Below, one piece after another: positions 48,525-58,419 of a stretch of DNA of 64,000 nucleotides (positions are counted from its first letter, which is position 1; every line of letters begins with the position of its first letter). Both the position numbers and the translations under genes were made by a program. Under the pieces are notes generated by a model, which had not been told where the DNA came from, ran no database searches, and worked only from the letters and a program-made list of their open reading frames with translations. This DNA is from Corylus avellana (taxonomy: Eukaryota > Streptophyta > Magnoliopsida > Fagales > Betulaceae): assembly GCF_901000735.1 (NCBI RefSeq), contig NC_081543.1, positions 32,944,771-33,008,770 of the forward strand, read 5' to 3'.

Positions 48525-49901
48525 CTACTTGGAGTACTTGATGTATCCGACAGAAGTATTGACAGCTTTGATGAGAGTCGCAAGCAGCGGTGGCGCAAGC
48601 AAGCACTTGGAAGTATTTTCCTTGTAGATGAAACCTGCACATTTACAGTCTTTATCACACTTCTCCCTGCACTTCCCAATCTTCACCGGACCCTCACCGT
48701 CATCCAAATACGGGTTTAAGAAATGCTCCACCCCCACGATCTTATAGTAATCCGCCTTTGCTACGGCGCCGCCGCTCTTACACGGCGCCAACTTCGGCGG
48801 CGCGCAGCTCTCGCTCCAACCCAGAAGACCTTTCGGGCTCGGGCACGCCACGCACATCCGCTTGTCACATAATCCATAAGCTCCGCACTTCGCCGGCAGC
48901 GCGCATTCTCTGACAAAATATCCCGAAAAGAACGCAAAGCTCTCTTCCCATTTTAAGTAACTTACTTTGTCGTAGTAAGTCATCGCCTTGAGATTTCCGT
49001 CGGAGCCGAGCCGAAGGAATGAATACGTGGCATTGTAATTGAGCTTGTTCAGGTTCAGTTGCTGTCCGTTGCCGATCGGCCGTACTTGTAGGATGCGGCG
49101 GCGGCGGCTTGGCGGCGGAGCATTAGTACTGTCTTGGTTTACAGTAAGGACGAGCTCGTAAGCGGTGGCGTTGTCATTCTCTGGCACTACATCAAAAGTC
49201 ACCGTGCTGCCCAAGTCTCTGTCCGGCCAGCCGCCGTACGTAAGAAGCTGACCGGAGCTGTTTAGTTTCATGGTGAACCCTTTGCGGTCAAGAACAATGC
49301 TGTACGGTCCGTCGGAGGGGTCCACGTCAGATGTACGGCTAACAAGCTTGCTCCGGCCGTTGATTCTAACGGACTGGCCAGCGAGGAGAGTGTCAGTAGG
49401 GTAATCAAAACTTTGCCACACGAATCTTCCGTTCTTGTCGTGAAGCACCAAGTTTCCGTTGGGGAGTAGCTTGATTCCCGTGACGCGCTTATTGGCGGTG
49501 TTCGTTTGCCACGCCACGCGCGCGTCTGCGTCGGCGAGGACCAAGTTTCCGTCCTTCCCGAAAGAGAGGGTGGCGTTTTCGCGAACGGGGCGGTTGCGGT
49601 TGGCATCCCACACCCACCTCATGAGGCTTTCGTCATTGGGGATTCCGGCTCGGATGGCGAAGATGTAGGCGTCGGGGGTGGTGTTGTAGAAGCAGAGGCG
49701 GAAGGGGAAGGTGTAGAATGTATAAACATCATTTCGTATGACGCGGTAGGATGCGTCGTATTCGATAATTCGGTCTCCGAATTCGCCTTGGTTTATGAAT
49801 TTGAAGGTCTGGTTTGCAGGGACTTGTGCTTCAGCGGCTATGGCGATGAAGCCAGCAAGGAGCAGGAAAGGAAGGCAAATGGAAGAAGAAAGGGTAGGCA
49901 T
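48525..49901 (-). CDS. EP1-like glycoprotein (bulb-type lectin, PAN-like C-terminus)
   Basis: Single exon, 458 residues. Signal peptide 1-25 (LPFLLLAGFIAIAAEA). A bulb-type (mannose-binding) lectin domain at about 42-180 has the repeated signature LSFGKDGNLVLADADARVAW, LLPNGNLVLHDKNGRFVWQS and FDYPTDTLLAGQS. An S-locus-glycoprotein-like middle part follows. The Cys-rich tail holds CGAYGLCDKRMCVACPSPKG and the PAN/apple-like CREKCDKDCKCAGFIYKENT. No transmembrane or kinase domain, so it is a secreted, wall-associated glycoprotein like carrot EP1. Several N-x-S/T sites are present. The role is unknown beyond family links to cell-wall and apoplastic lectins. Paralogue of the gene at 58420, in divergent orientation. 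Confidence 0.93.
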   Translation of the reverse strand: MPTLSSSICLPFLLLAGFIAIAAEAQVPANQTFKFINQGEFGDRIIEYDASYRVIRNDVYTFYTFPFRLCFYNTTPDAYIFAIRAGIPNDESLMRWVWDANRNRPVRENATLSFGKDGNLVLADADARVAWQTNTANKRVTGIKLLPNGNLVLHDKNGRFVWQSFDYPTDTLLAGQSVRINGRSKLVSRTSDVDPSDGPYSIVLDRKGFTMKLNSSGQLLTYGGWPDRDLGSTVTFDVVPENDNATAYELVLTVNQDSTNAPPPSRRRRILQVRPIGNGQQLNLNKLNYNATYSFLRLGSDGNLKAMTYYDKVSYLKWEESFAFFSGYFVRECALPAKCGAYGLCDKRMCVACPSPKGLLGWSESCAPPKLAPCKSGGAVAKADYYKIVGVEHFLNPYLDDGEGPVKIGKCREKCDKDCKCAGFIYKENTSKCLLAPPLLATLIKAVNTSVGYIKYSK

Positions 49902-49941
49902 TAGATTTTCTTTTTCTTTGAGGATGTTTCACTGTGAAGGG

Positions 49942-49950
49942 TATATTTAA
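49942..49950 (-). promoter_or_regulatory. Candidate TATA box of the EP1-like gene
   Basis: On the minus strand TTAAATATAC lies about 45 bases before the ATG at 49901, the same spacing as the TATA box of the paralogue at 58420. The 5' UTR would be very short. Confidence 0.5.
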
Positions 49951-50194
49951 GTGTGTTTTTTTGTGTTGAAAGTCAAGAAGGGAGGCCGGTATGCTGTCCA
50001 ATGAGTTAAGCAGCAATAAATTGTAAATAACCCAGAAATAATTCTCTCTCTCTCTCTTGTCTCACTACTTCACCGCCACGGCACTTTAAAATTTTTTTAG
50101 AATTCATTTATTTGATTCTATAATACTTTTCATATATAAGAGAATTGTTGTCCACTATCGCAAATTGCTAGGAAAGTTGGTGCATTTAAAATAA

Positions 50195-50799
50195 GGGTTA
50201 AATACTAAATACTCTATAGGGTTTGATACCTTTATTTTTATCTCTTTGGAGTTTCATTTTTATTACAGGACCTCCCTGGGGTTTTAATAAAGGACCAAAT
50301 TAGTCCATTCGTTAGTTGACCGTTAGGACTGACACGTGAACCAATCAGATGTTGACACGTGACACATATTTAATTTTTTTAATATATTTTTTTAAATTAA
50401 AAAATAACAAAAAATAAAAAAGAAAAGAAAAGAAAAAAATTTGGGGGTGGCTTTGGCCATGGCCACCCCCATTTGGCCGAATGGGGGTGGCCGAAACCAC
50501 CCCCTGTACTCACTGGGGGTGGCTCGGCCACCCCCTTGGAGCCCAAATGGCCAAGAGCCACCCCCAATTTTTTTTTTTTTTTAATATATATATATATTTT
50601 TTAATTTAAAAAAAAAAAATTAAATATGTGCTACGTGTCAACATTTTATTGGTCCACGTGTCAATCCTAACGGTCAACTAACGGATGGACTAACTTGGTC
50701 CTTTATCAAAACTCCAGGGGGGTCCTGTGATAAAAATAAAACCCCAATGAGGTAAAAATAAAGGTACCAAACCTCAAGGGGGTATTTGATATTTAACCC
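50195..50799. mobile_element. MULE of the GGGTTAAATAC family, 605 bp
   Basis: TIRs of about 190 bases start GGGTTAAATAC and end ATATTTAACCC. Perfect 9-bp TSD TTAAAATAA at 50186-50194 and 50800-50808. The core (50440-50570) is G+C-rich with many GGCCACCCCC motifs. The arms contain ACACGTGA and CCACGTGTC. The other duplicate has the intact empty site TTGAAATAA at 53570-53578. Confidence 0.92.
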
Positions 50800-51109
50800 T
50801 TAAAATAAAATTAATAGGGTTATGGTGAAAATTTAAAAAATGTGTTATCTTTTAAGATATTTATATAATGTATCATTATGTACAATATAAATTTATATAT
50901 TTATTTAACCTTGTCAAAAACAGTATGAGTTAGGATGTTGTTTTGAAAATCTATGTGCTTTTGTCAAATGTTATGAAAGTGATTGAAAGTCGTGTATGTG
51001 TGACAACAATATTCTTCTTTTAGAAATCTTTAATATTCATTCCATAAAATCTGGAGTATAAAACTATAAACAAAAAGAGAATGTTGCTTTGAAAGTACAA
51101 TATTAGAAA

Positions 51110-51490
51110 TACTACTGGGGCATCTCCATCCACATTTTATCAATATATTCTCTCGTTGCCTGTTTTGCTAGTCCTTAGGCTGCCTCATTAGCTCCTCTTT
51201 TTACATGAATAACCTGTTGACTATGGAACCCAGCAAGGACATTTTTCATGTCTTCTACTATTTGCCCATACCGACACAACAAATGAGACTTTTTATTTAC
51301 AGCCTTCACCACCAACTCAGCATCCCCTTCGAAGATGACTACTTGTAATCTCAAATCCCTGTAGAATTCTATGGCAATTTAGGCACCCATTGCTCCGCGA
51401 TAATAGCCTCGGGATAGGCCTCCCAGGTCTTGCTAAGAGCTGCAAGGACCCTCCCCTGCTCGTCCCTTACTATGGTGCCAAAGATAAAAT
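51110..51490 (-). pseudogene. LINE-type RNase H relic, copy A
   Basis: Minus-strand sequence matches the better-preserved frame in copy B (53840-54260), with shared pieces such as the region encoding DLRLQVVIFEGDAELVVKAV. Broken by frameshifts; no complete domain. Confidence 0.65.
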
Positions 51491-51677
51491 CTAGTTTGGT
51501 GAATTAAATTCATGTTCAAAACATAAGCAAACAAATCAAATATCGACATTCAATACTCAACTCGACTAAGTTATAGCCCACACACTGTGTTGGTAAAGAA
51601 ATAAAGTTGCTTACCTCTAATTTTTCCTCATCTCTAATTACCTTCTTAGTTGCAATGCTTCTAATATAAAAAAGTTT

Positions 51678-51681
<4 letters not shown>

Positions 51682-51728
<47 letters not shown>
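51682..51728. repeat. (AT)n microsatellite, copy A
   Basis: A 47-base AT run; the matching run in copy B is at 54456-54492 (37 bases), so the array length changed after duplication. Confidence 0.9.
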
Positions 51729-51732
<4 letters not shown>

Positions 51733-52125
51733 TCATTGTAACATATTGAATGCTTTTTTATTTTTTTTCTCTCTTTCTTCCTCTCACTCAATAATAAGAA
51801 ATACATTAAAAAATAATATTTAAATAAAGTAGATAGTAATGTAAATAATCGGTTTGAATTTGTAATAAAACTGTAGTAACTAAGATAAAGTATATATATA
51901 TATGTTGTGTGTGTGTGTGTTTTTGATAGCTAAAAGAGTTAGTATTGATGGAGATGCTCTCAATATTTGTTTAACTTTAAGGCATGCCACCGGAGTGATA
52001 AATGATTGGTTGAATTTTGAGTCTTTTGCTTTAATATTATATTAAATTATTATTTATTTTAAAAATTTATACTAATAGAAAAAAATAAATTTATTTATTT
52101 AATAAATATTTTAACAATTTAAAAG

Positions 52126-52163
<38 letters not shown>

Positions 52164-52779
52164 TTGAACCAAAAATTTCTAGACAATTTCGCTAATAAGA
52201 TAAAGAATGGCCTATGAGCTGGGGCTGCGCGAACAGAATGAAGAAGAAGGACGGGGGGCTATCTTGTTTGCTTCCTTTTTGGCGTCTGGTGTGTGAGAGA
52301 CATAGTCCACTGCATTAATTATCAAACTTTTCGCCAGCTCCTTCACCAATTTGCTGCATATTATCCATATTAGGTTTCCCCATCACATCACAGCTGTGTT
52401 TGGATAAGTATTTGGTCTCACATGTCCATTTCTGGTGTCGATCTAGTCTCAATGGACCCACAACCAATTTCTTTTTTTTGTCTTTTTTTATGTAAACAAT
52501 TTTTGGGATCAAAATTTGTCCATAAAAAATAAGTACACCAAATTGTAAGAATTTGGGAGAAGTATTCATATCGACATAAAATAAAAACCCGAAAGTACTT
52601 GAGCTCTGGCCATTGTTACTTAAGTATTTGAATTGAATAATTTAAACTTTAACGTTTATGAATTTGTTGACGAATCTAAGAACCCTCCCAATATTCATAG
52701 ATAAGACATGGATAAATTTGAAATAAGGTATTAAGCAATATATTTTTGCGACATATTGTTCATAGTTGCTTTATTATTA

Positions 52780-53423
52780 GGAAAAAAATATAAAATGGCC
52801 CTCCAAACTATCAGTCAGTTACAAGTTGGGCCTCCAATGTTCAAAAGTTCAAAATGTAATAAAGTAGTCTCACAAAGTTTCAAAAAAAGTTAAATTGGTC
52901 ACTCTGTTAGTCGGCACCGTCAAATTGGATGAAAAATACAATACAAAGTCGGTTAAGTTATTAAAATGCCTTTTTGAGGAAAAAAAAAAAAGCAACTTAA
53001 AAAAGAACCCCCAAACGACGTTGTTTGGCTTGAAAAAAAAAAACCCTTGCACTTACCAAAACGAAACCATTTTGGTAAGTGTTTAATACCTTAAAAATAG
53101 TAGCCCACGCAGGTCTTCTTCTCCACGCAGTAGCCCAACCTCCGTGCAAGAGGTTTTTTTTTTTTTTTTTTTCAAGCCAAACAACGTGGTTTGGGAGCCT
53201 TTTTTAAATTGATTTTTTTTTTTTCTAAAACGGCATTTTAGTAACTTAACTTCAAAAAATGACATTCTATTGCATTTTCCATCCAATTTGACAGTGTTGA
53301 TTAACGCAGTGGCCAATTTGACATTTTTGAAACTTCGTGGTACTATTTTATTACATTTTAAACATTAAAGGGCCAACTTGCAACTGACTAATAGTTTGGA
53401 GAGCCATTTTATATTTTTTTTCC
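52780..53423. mobile_element. MULE, 644 bp, copy A
   Basis: Perfect 9-bp TSD TTATTATTA at 52771-52779 and 53424-53432. TIRs of about 270 bases start GGAAAAAAATATAAAATGG and end CCATTTTATATTTTTTTTCC. Inner blocks include AATTGGATGAAAAAT and ACGTTGTTTGGCTTG, each with its inverse. No coding capacity. Its duplicate is at 55962. Confidence 0.9.
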
Positions 53424-53839
53424 TTATTATTAAATATAGGGAAAACCTCATATCCGATCGGTCTGCAAAATACCACTTTTACAAAGTTCATTTATTTGGC
53501 TTTTTAACACTTTTCATATACAAGAGAATTATTGTCGACTCTTGCAATTTGCTAGAAAAGTTGGTGCATTTGAAATAAAATTAATAGGGTTATGATGAAA
53601 ATTTTAAAAATGTGTTATCTTTTAAGATATTTATATAATGTATCATTATGTACAATATAAATTTATATATTTATTTAACCTTGTCAAAAACAGTATGAGT
53701 TAGGATGTTGTTTTGAAAATCTATGTGCTTTTGTCAAATGTTATGAAAGTGATTGAAAGTCGTATATGTGTGACAATAATATTCCTTTTTTAGAAATCTT
53801 TAATATTCATTCCATAAAATCTGGAGTATAAAACTATAA

Positions 53840-54260
53840 ACAAAAACAGCATGTTGCTTTGAAAGTACAATATTAGAAATATTAGTGGGGCTCATCTCCA
53901 TCCATATTTGATCGATATATTCTCTCGTCTCCTGTTTTGCTAGTCCATGGGCTGCCTCATTAGCTCCTCTTTTTACATGAACAACCTGTTGACTACGGAA
54001 CCCAGCAATGACGTTTTTCATGTCTTCTACTATTTGCCCATACCAACACAATGAGACTTTTTATTTACAGCCTTAACCACTAGCTCAGCGTCCCCATCGA
54101 AGATGACTTCTTGTAATCCCAAATCCCTGCAAAATTTTATGACAATTAAAGGCACCCATTGCTTCCGCGATAACAACCTCGGGATAGGCCTCCCAGGTCT
54201 TGCTAAGAGCTGCATGAACCCTCCCCCACTCGTCCCTTACTATGGTGCCGAAGATAAAAT
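53840..54260 (-). pseudogene. LINE-type RNase H relic, copy B
   Basis: Minus-strand pieces: GRVHAALSKTWEAYPEVVIA, KFCRDLGLQEVIFDGDAELV (the EGD/DGD acidic motif) and VVHVKRGANEAAHGLAKQET (conserved Asn/His block). At least two frame breaks separate them. This is the RVT_3 domain of a plant LINE, or of an exapted RNase H-like gene, decayed. Confidence 0.75.
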
Positions 54261-54452
54261 CTAGTTTGGTGAATTAAATTCATGTTCGAAACATAAGCAA
54301 ACAAATCAAATATCGACATTCAATGCTCAACTCAACTCAACTAAGTTATAGCCCACACAGTCCGTTGGTAAAGAAATAAAGTTGCTTACCTCTAATTTCT
54401 CCTCATCTCTAATTACCTTCTTAGTTGCAATGCTTCTAATATAAAAAAGTTT

Positions 54453-54496
<44 letters not shown>

Positions 54497-54611
54497 TTAA
54501 TTGTAACACATTGAATGCTTTTTTTATTTTTTTTCTCTCTTTCTTCCTCTCACTCAATAATAAGAAATACATTAAAAAATAATATTCAAATAAAATAGAT
54601 AATAATGTAAA

Positions 54612-54892
54612 TGTTAAATCACCAATTATTCTAAAAGCTTAAGCTAATAGGAAGAGGTAAATTTAATCACTTAATCAATACTTTAACACTCTCCTTCACG
54701 TGTGGGCTCAAACTCTCTTTTAATAGGTGAAGCCCAATACGTGGAATATTTAATTTAAATAGGGGTAATTTGACGGAGTCAAGGTTCGATCACATGACCT
54801 TTAGCTCTGATACCATGTTAAATCACCAATTATCCTAAAAGCTTAAGCTAATAGGAAGAGGTAAATTTACTCACTTAACCAATACTTTAACA
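54612..54892 (-). mobile_element. TRIM retrotransposon, 281 bp, minus strand
   Basis: LTRs 54612-54688 and 54816-54892 are 77 bp each; perfect 5-bp TSD GTAAA at 54607-54611 and 54893-54897. On the minus strand the primer-binding site TGGTATCAGAGC follows the 5' LTR and a purine-rich tract precedes the 3' LTR. Length and LTR size are identical to the TRIM at 39378. The empty site GTAAA is intact in copy A at 51841-51845. Confidence 0.93.
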
Positions 54893-55015
54893 GTAAATAA
54901 TCGGTTTGAATTTGTAATAAAAATGTAGTAACTAAGATAAAATAATATATATATGTGTGTGTGTGTTTTTGATAGCTGAAAGAGCTAGTATTGATGGAGA
55001 TGCTCTCAATATTTG

Positions 55016-55016
<1 letters not shown>

Positions 55017-55070
<54 letters not shown>
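55017..55070. repeat. Compound (AT)n(GT)n microsatellite
   Basis: AT run to about 55052, then GT to 55070. Confidence 0.9.
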
Positions 55071-55961
55071 TCGCATGCGTGTTTGATAGCTAAAAGAGCT
55101 AGTATCGATGGAGATGTTCTCAATATTTGTTTAACTTAAAGGCATGCCACCTGAGTGATAAATTGTCGGTTGAATTTCGAATTTCTCGCTTTAATATCAT
55201 ATTAAATTATCATTTATCTTAAAAGTTTATACTAATAGAAAGAGATAAATTTATTTATCTAATAAATATTTAAAAAATTTAAAAGATTTTATATATATAA
55301 GTTGAGCCAAAAATTTATAGACAACTTCGCTAATAAGATAAAGGATGGCCGATGAGCTGGGGCTGCGCGAACAAAATGAAGAAAAAGGACAGAGGAGGGC
55401 TATCTTGTTTGCTTCCTTTTTGGCGTCTGGTGTGTGAGAGACTCAGTTCACTGCATTAATTATCAAACTTTTCCTCAGCTCCTTCGCCAATTTGCTGCAT
55501 ATTATCCATATTAGGTTTCCCCATCACAGCTGTATTTGGATAAGTATTTGGTCTCACATTTCCATTGATGGTGTCGATCTAGTCTCAATGGACCCACCAC
55601 CAATTTCCTTCTTTTGTCTTTTTTTATGCAAACAATTTTTGGGATCAAAAAAATTTGTCCATAAAAAATAAGTACACCAAATTGTAAGAATTTGGGAGAA
55701 GTATTCATATCAACATAAAATAAAAATCGAAAGTACTTTTTTTATAAAAAAAAATGAGTAAAACCGAATGTACTTAAGTTCTGGCATTGACGCATTGTTA
55801 CTTAAGTTTTTGAATTGAATAACTTTAACTTCAACGATTATGAATTTGTTGATGAATCTAAGAACCCTTCCAATATTTATAGATAAGACATGGATAAATT
55901 TTACATACAGTATTAAGCAATATATTTTTGCGACGTATTGTTCATAGTTGCTTTATTATTA

Positions 55962-56207
55962 GGGAAAAATATAAAATGGTCTCCTAAACTATCAGTCAGT
56001 TACAAGTTGGGCTCCCAATGTTCAAAATGTAATAAAGTAGTCCCACAAAGTTTCAAAAAATGTCAAATTGGTCACTCTGTTAGTTAGCACTATCAAATTA
56101 GATGAAAAATGCAATACAACGTCGTTTTTTAAGGTTAAATTACTAAAATGCATTTTTGAGAAACAAAAAATCAATTTAAAAAAGAACCCCCAAACGACAT
56201 TGTTTGG

Positions 56208-56242
<35 letters not shown>

Positions 56243-56635
56243 GCACTTACCAAAACGACGCCGTTTTAGTAAGTGTTTAATACCCTAAAAACAGTAGCCA
56301 CGTAGGCCTTCTTCTCCACTTCCCTTCTTCATGCAGCAGCCCAACCTCCATGAAAGAGTTTTTTTTTTATATTTTTTTCAAGCCAAACAACATGGTTTGG
56401 GAGGCCTTGTTTAAATTGATTTTTTTTTTTTTTTTTCTAAAACGGCATTTTAGTAACTTAACTTCAAAAAATAAAGTCCTATTGCATTTTCCATCCAATT
56501 TGACGGTGCTGACTAACGCAGTGACCAATTTGACATTTTTTGGGAACTTTGTGGGACTACTTTATTACATTTTAAACATTTAAAGGCCAACTTGCAATTA
56601 ACTAGTAGTTTGGAGAGCCATTTTATATTTTTTCC
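55962..56635. mobile_element. MULE, 674 bp, copy B
   Basis: Duplicate of the 52780 element. Flanks TTATTATTA (55953-55961) and TCATTATTA (56636-56644) are the same TSD with one change. TIRs and core match copy A apart from poly-A/T length changes. Confidence 0.9.
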
Positions 56636-56650
56636 TCATTATTAAATATA

Positions 56651-57464
56651 GGGAAAACCTCATATCCGGTCAGTCTACAAATGACCACTTTTGCAACCCC
56701 CAATAGGAGATTGACACATCACCTAAAGCACAAAAAATGCACAAAACTAATCTAAAACCTAAAGCACTAGATTTTAAGGGTTTCTTCTTCTTCTTCCTTC
56801 TCCTTACCCATTTGCTGACTCCCATTTATTCTTCCTTATCCTCCATTTCTTCTCCATCTAACAAAGAAAGAGAGACACAAGAGAGATGATGTGAGAGAGA
56901 GAAAGAAAGAACCACGGCATAAATGCTAGCCGTGAGTCACGCCAGACCCATGGCCGACCTAACCCAGCCACTCAGGTAGCTGGGTCTGCTGAAACACTTG
57001 CCATGACCCACGGTTGGGTCACGACAGGCGGCTTTTGTCTCCAGTGAATTCATTTAGGGTGATAAAATTCCTAAAGGATTAATCTTCCCCTCTAGGATTT
57101 AGTTTTGAATCAAAAAATAAGTTTTGAAGCATTAGAATTGATTTTTGAGATATTACAATCTGATTTTGAGACTGAGTTTCACAGAAAAATGGACCGAAGA
57201 TAGTGACCCTGTCGTGGGTCTGGCTAGACCCACGGCTGGGTGACCCAGCCACTGGGTCACGCCGGCGCCGTTGGTTTTAGTAGCACCGGGTCCGGTTGGT
57301 TTTGTTGGCCAATGCCATTGCTTGAGCCGGGTCCGATTGTTTGGATTTGCTGTTATGTAGTGTTTTGATTTTATTTTGATAAAATACACTTATTGATGTG
57401 TCACAAATAGATTAAATGCTGCAAAAACATCACTTTTAAGGTCTGACCCATAGTAGAGATTCTC
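56651..57464. mobile_element. MULE, 814 bp, with a G+C-rich core
   Basis: Perfect 9-bp TSD TTAAATATA at 56642-56650 and 57465-57473. Ends GGGAAAACCTCATATCCGG...CATAGTAGAGATTCTC, with inverted inner blocks (GACCACTTTTGCA/TGATGTTTTTGCAGC, TTGACACATCA/TGATGTGTCA). The core (56920-57330) is rich in ACCCACGG and CCCAGCC motifs; its frames are not credible genes. The first 50 or so bases are also found at 53437-53485, at the end of copy A. Confidence 0.85.
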
Positions 57465-57473
57465 TTAAATATA

Positions 57474-58374
57474 ACAACGAAGGAGAGCAGAGAAAATAAA
57501 TAATTTCTCTATACTTGTTATGTCATGAACGTACGGTACCTTTCTTTAAGCATGAACGTTTGCAGGCCATAACTTCAACCAAGATAGTGGCCAACTTGCG
57601 CATAGTGTGGTCACCGCGTCACTCAATGGGCTCAGTCTAATCTGATAGGCTGGCATATTGAACCCCCAATTAAAAATTCACTGGAATGTTTGACCATTGA
57701 CGCAGCAAATCAAATCTAGATTTGCGTCGACCAACACAAATTTGACCTTCGTTTTTTTTTTTTTCTTTTTTGGGTTCGTAAAACTTTTAAAAGGCTTTTT
57801 TGGGTTCGTAGCAGCGAATTTAGATATTTGGTTTGTCCTTTATTTTATTTTAGATTATTTTCTAGAAGTAAGTCTCCGATGGATAGGGCAAAAATTAATA
57901 GATATATATAGAAAAATTATCACCGATGATAAATGCAGTGAAAAAAATTGAGTTTGAAAACGCGCTTGCAGTAGAAATAAAAAAAGCAAGAAATTCACTA
58001 TCTAGTTGAGAAAATTTCGATAAACAAGGCAGCGACCAGTGACGTGATTCCAAAAAATATGCTCTTACTTTTATTAAATAAATAAAAACAAGTATTGTTA
58101 TCAAAAAGTTAAAAGCAAAACCATCATTTTTATTCTCTAAAATTTTATATGGATTTCAAAATTAAAAAGAGAAAATAAGCACATGCAGGATGTGATCAGA
58201 TGGTCTATAAACTATAAAGGTGCACGAGGTGGCTGACACAGTTGGCATCTCCCCTCCAATGGATGCTGAAGCCTACAGACATATACAATCATTCTTATCC
58301 AATGGGTAATATTATATGCATATTATGTTATTTAATTAAATAAATTAATCTAAAATCAGCTATACGAATTAATG
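57474..58374. other. Upstream region of the EP1-like gene
   Basis: No gene or bounded element recognised. It contains the promoter region of the gene at 58420, with a clear TATA box at its end. Confidence 0.45.
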
Positions 58375-58381
58375 TATAAAT
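58375..58381 (+). promoter_or_regulatory. TATA box of the EP1-like gene
   Basis: TATAAAT lies 45 bases before the ATG at 58420. The in-frame ATG at 58372 overlaps this box, so it is very unlikely to be the true start; this decides the start at 58420. Confidence 0.7.
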
Positions 58382-58419
58382 GGAGCAACTCCTGTCACAA
58401 ATCATCAATCACCAAAACA

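Larger units (their letters stand above)
50103..53486. repeat. Tandem segmental duplication, copy A
   Basis: Direct repeat of 53487-56696. Both begin near TTCATTTATTTG and share TTTTCATATAxAAGAGAATT (x variable), an RNase H relic, an AT microsatellite, TTTTTGGCGTCTGGTGTGTG, a MULE, and the first 50 or so bases of another MULE. Copy A additionally carries the MULE at 50195; it lacks the TRIM found in copy B. Confidence 0.9.
53487..56696. repeat. Tandem segmental duplication, copy B
   Basis: Second copy of the unit at 50103-53486. The junction at about 53483-53490 joins the interior of a MULE arm (ACCACTTTTACAA) to the start of the unit. Copy B carries a TRIM at 54612 and an extra repeat of the TGATAGCTGAAAGAGCTAGT block with AT/GT runs near 54940-55090. 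Confidence 0.9.

Noticed and set aside
58372..58419. Upstream in-frame ATG of the EP1-like gene
   Set aside because: It overlaps the TATAAAT box and would put a non-hydrophobic leader before the signal peptide.
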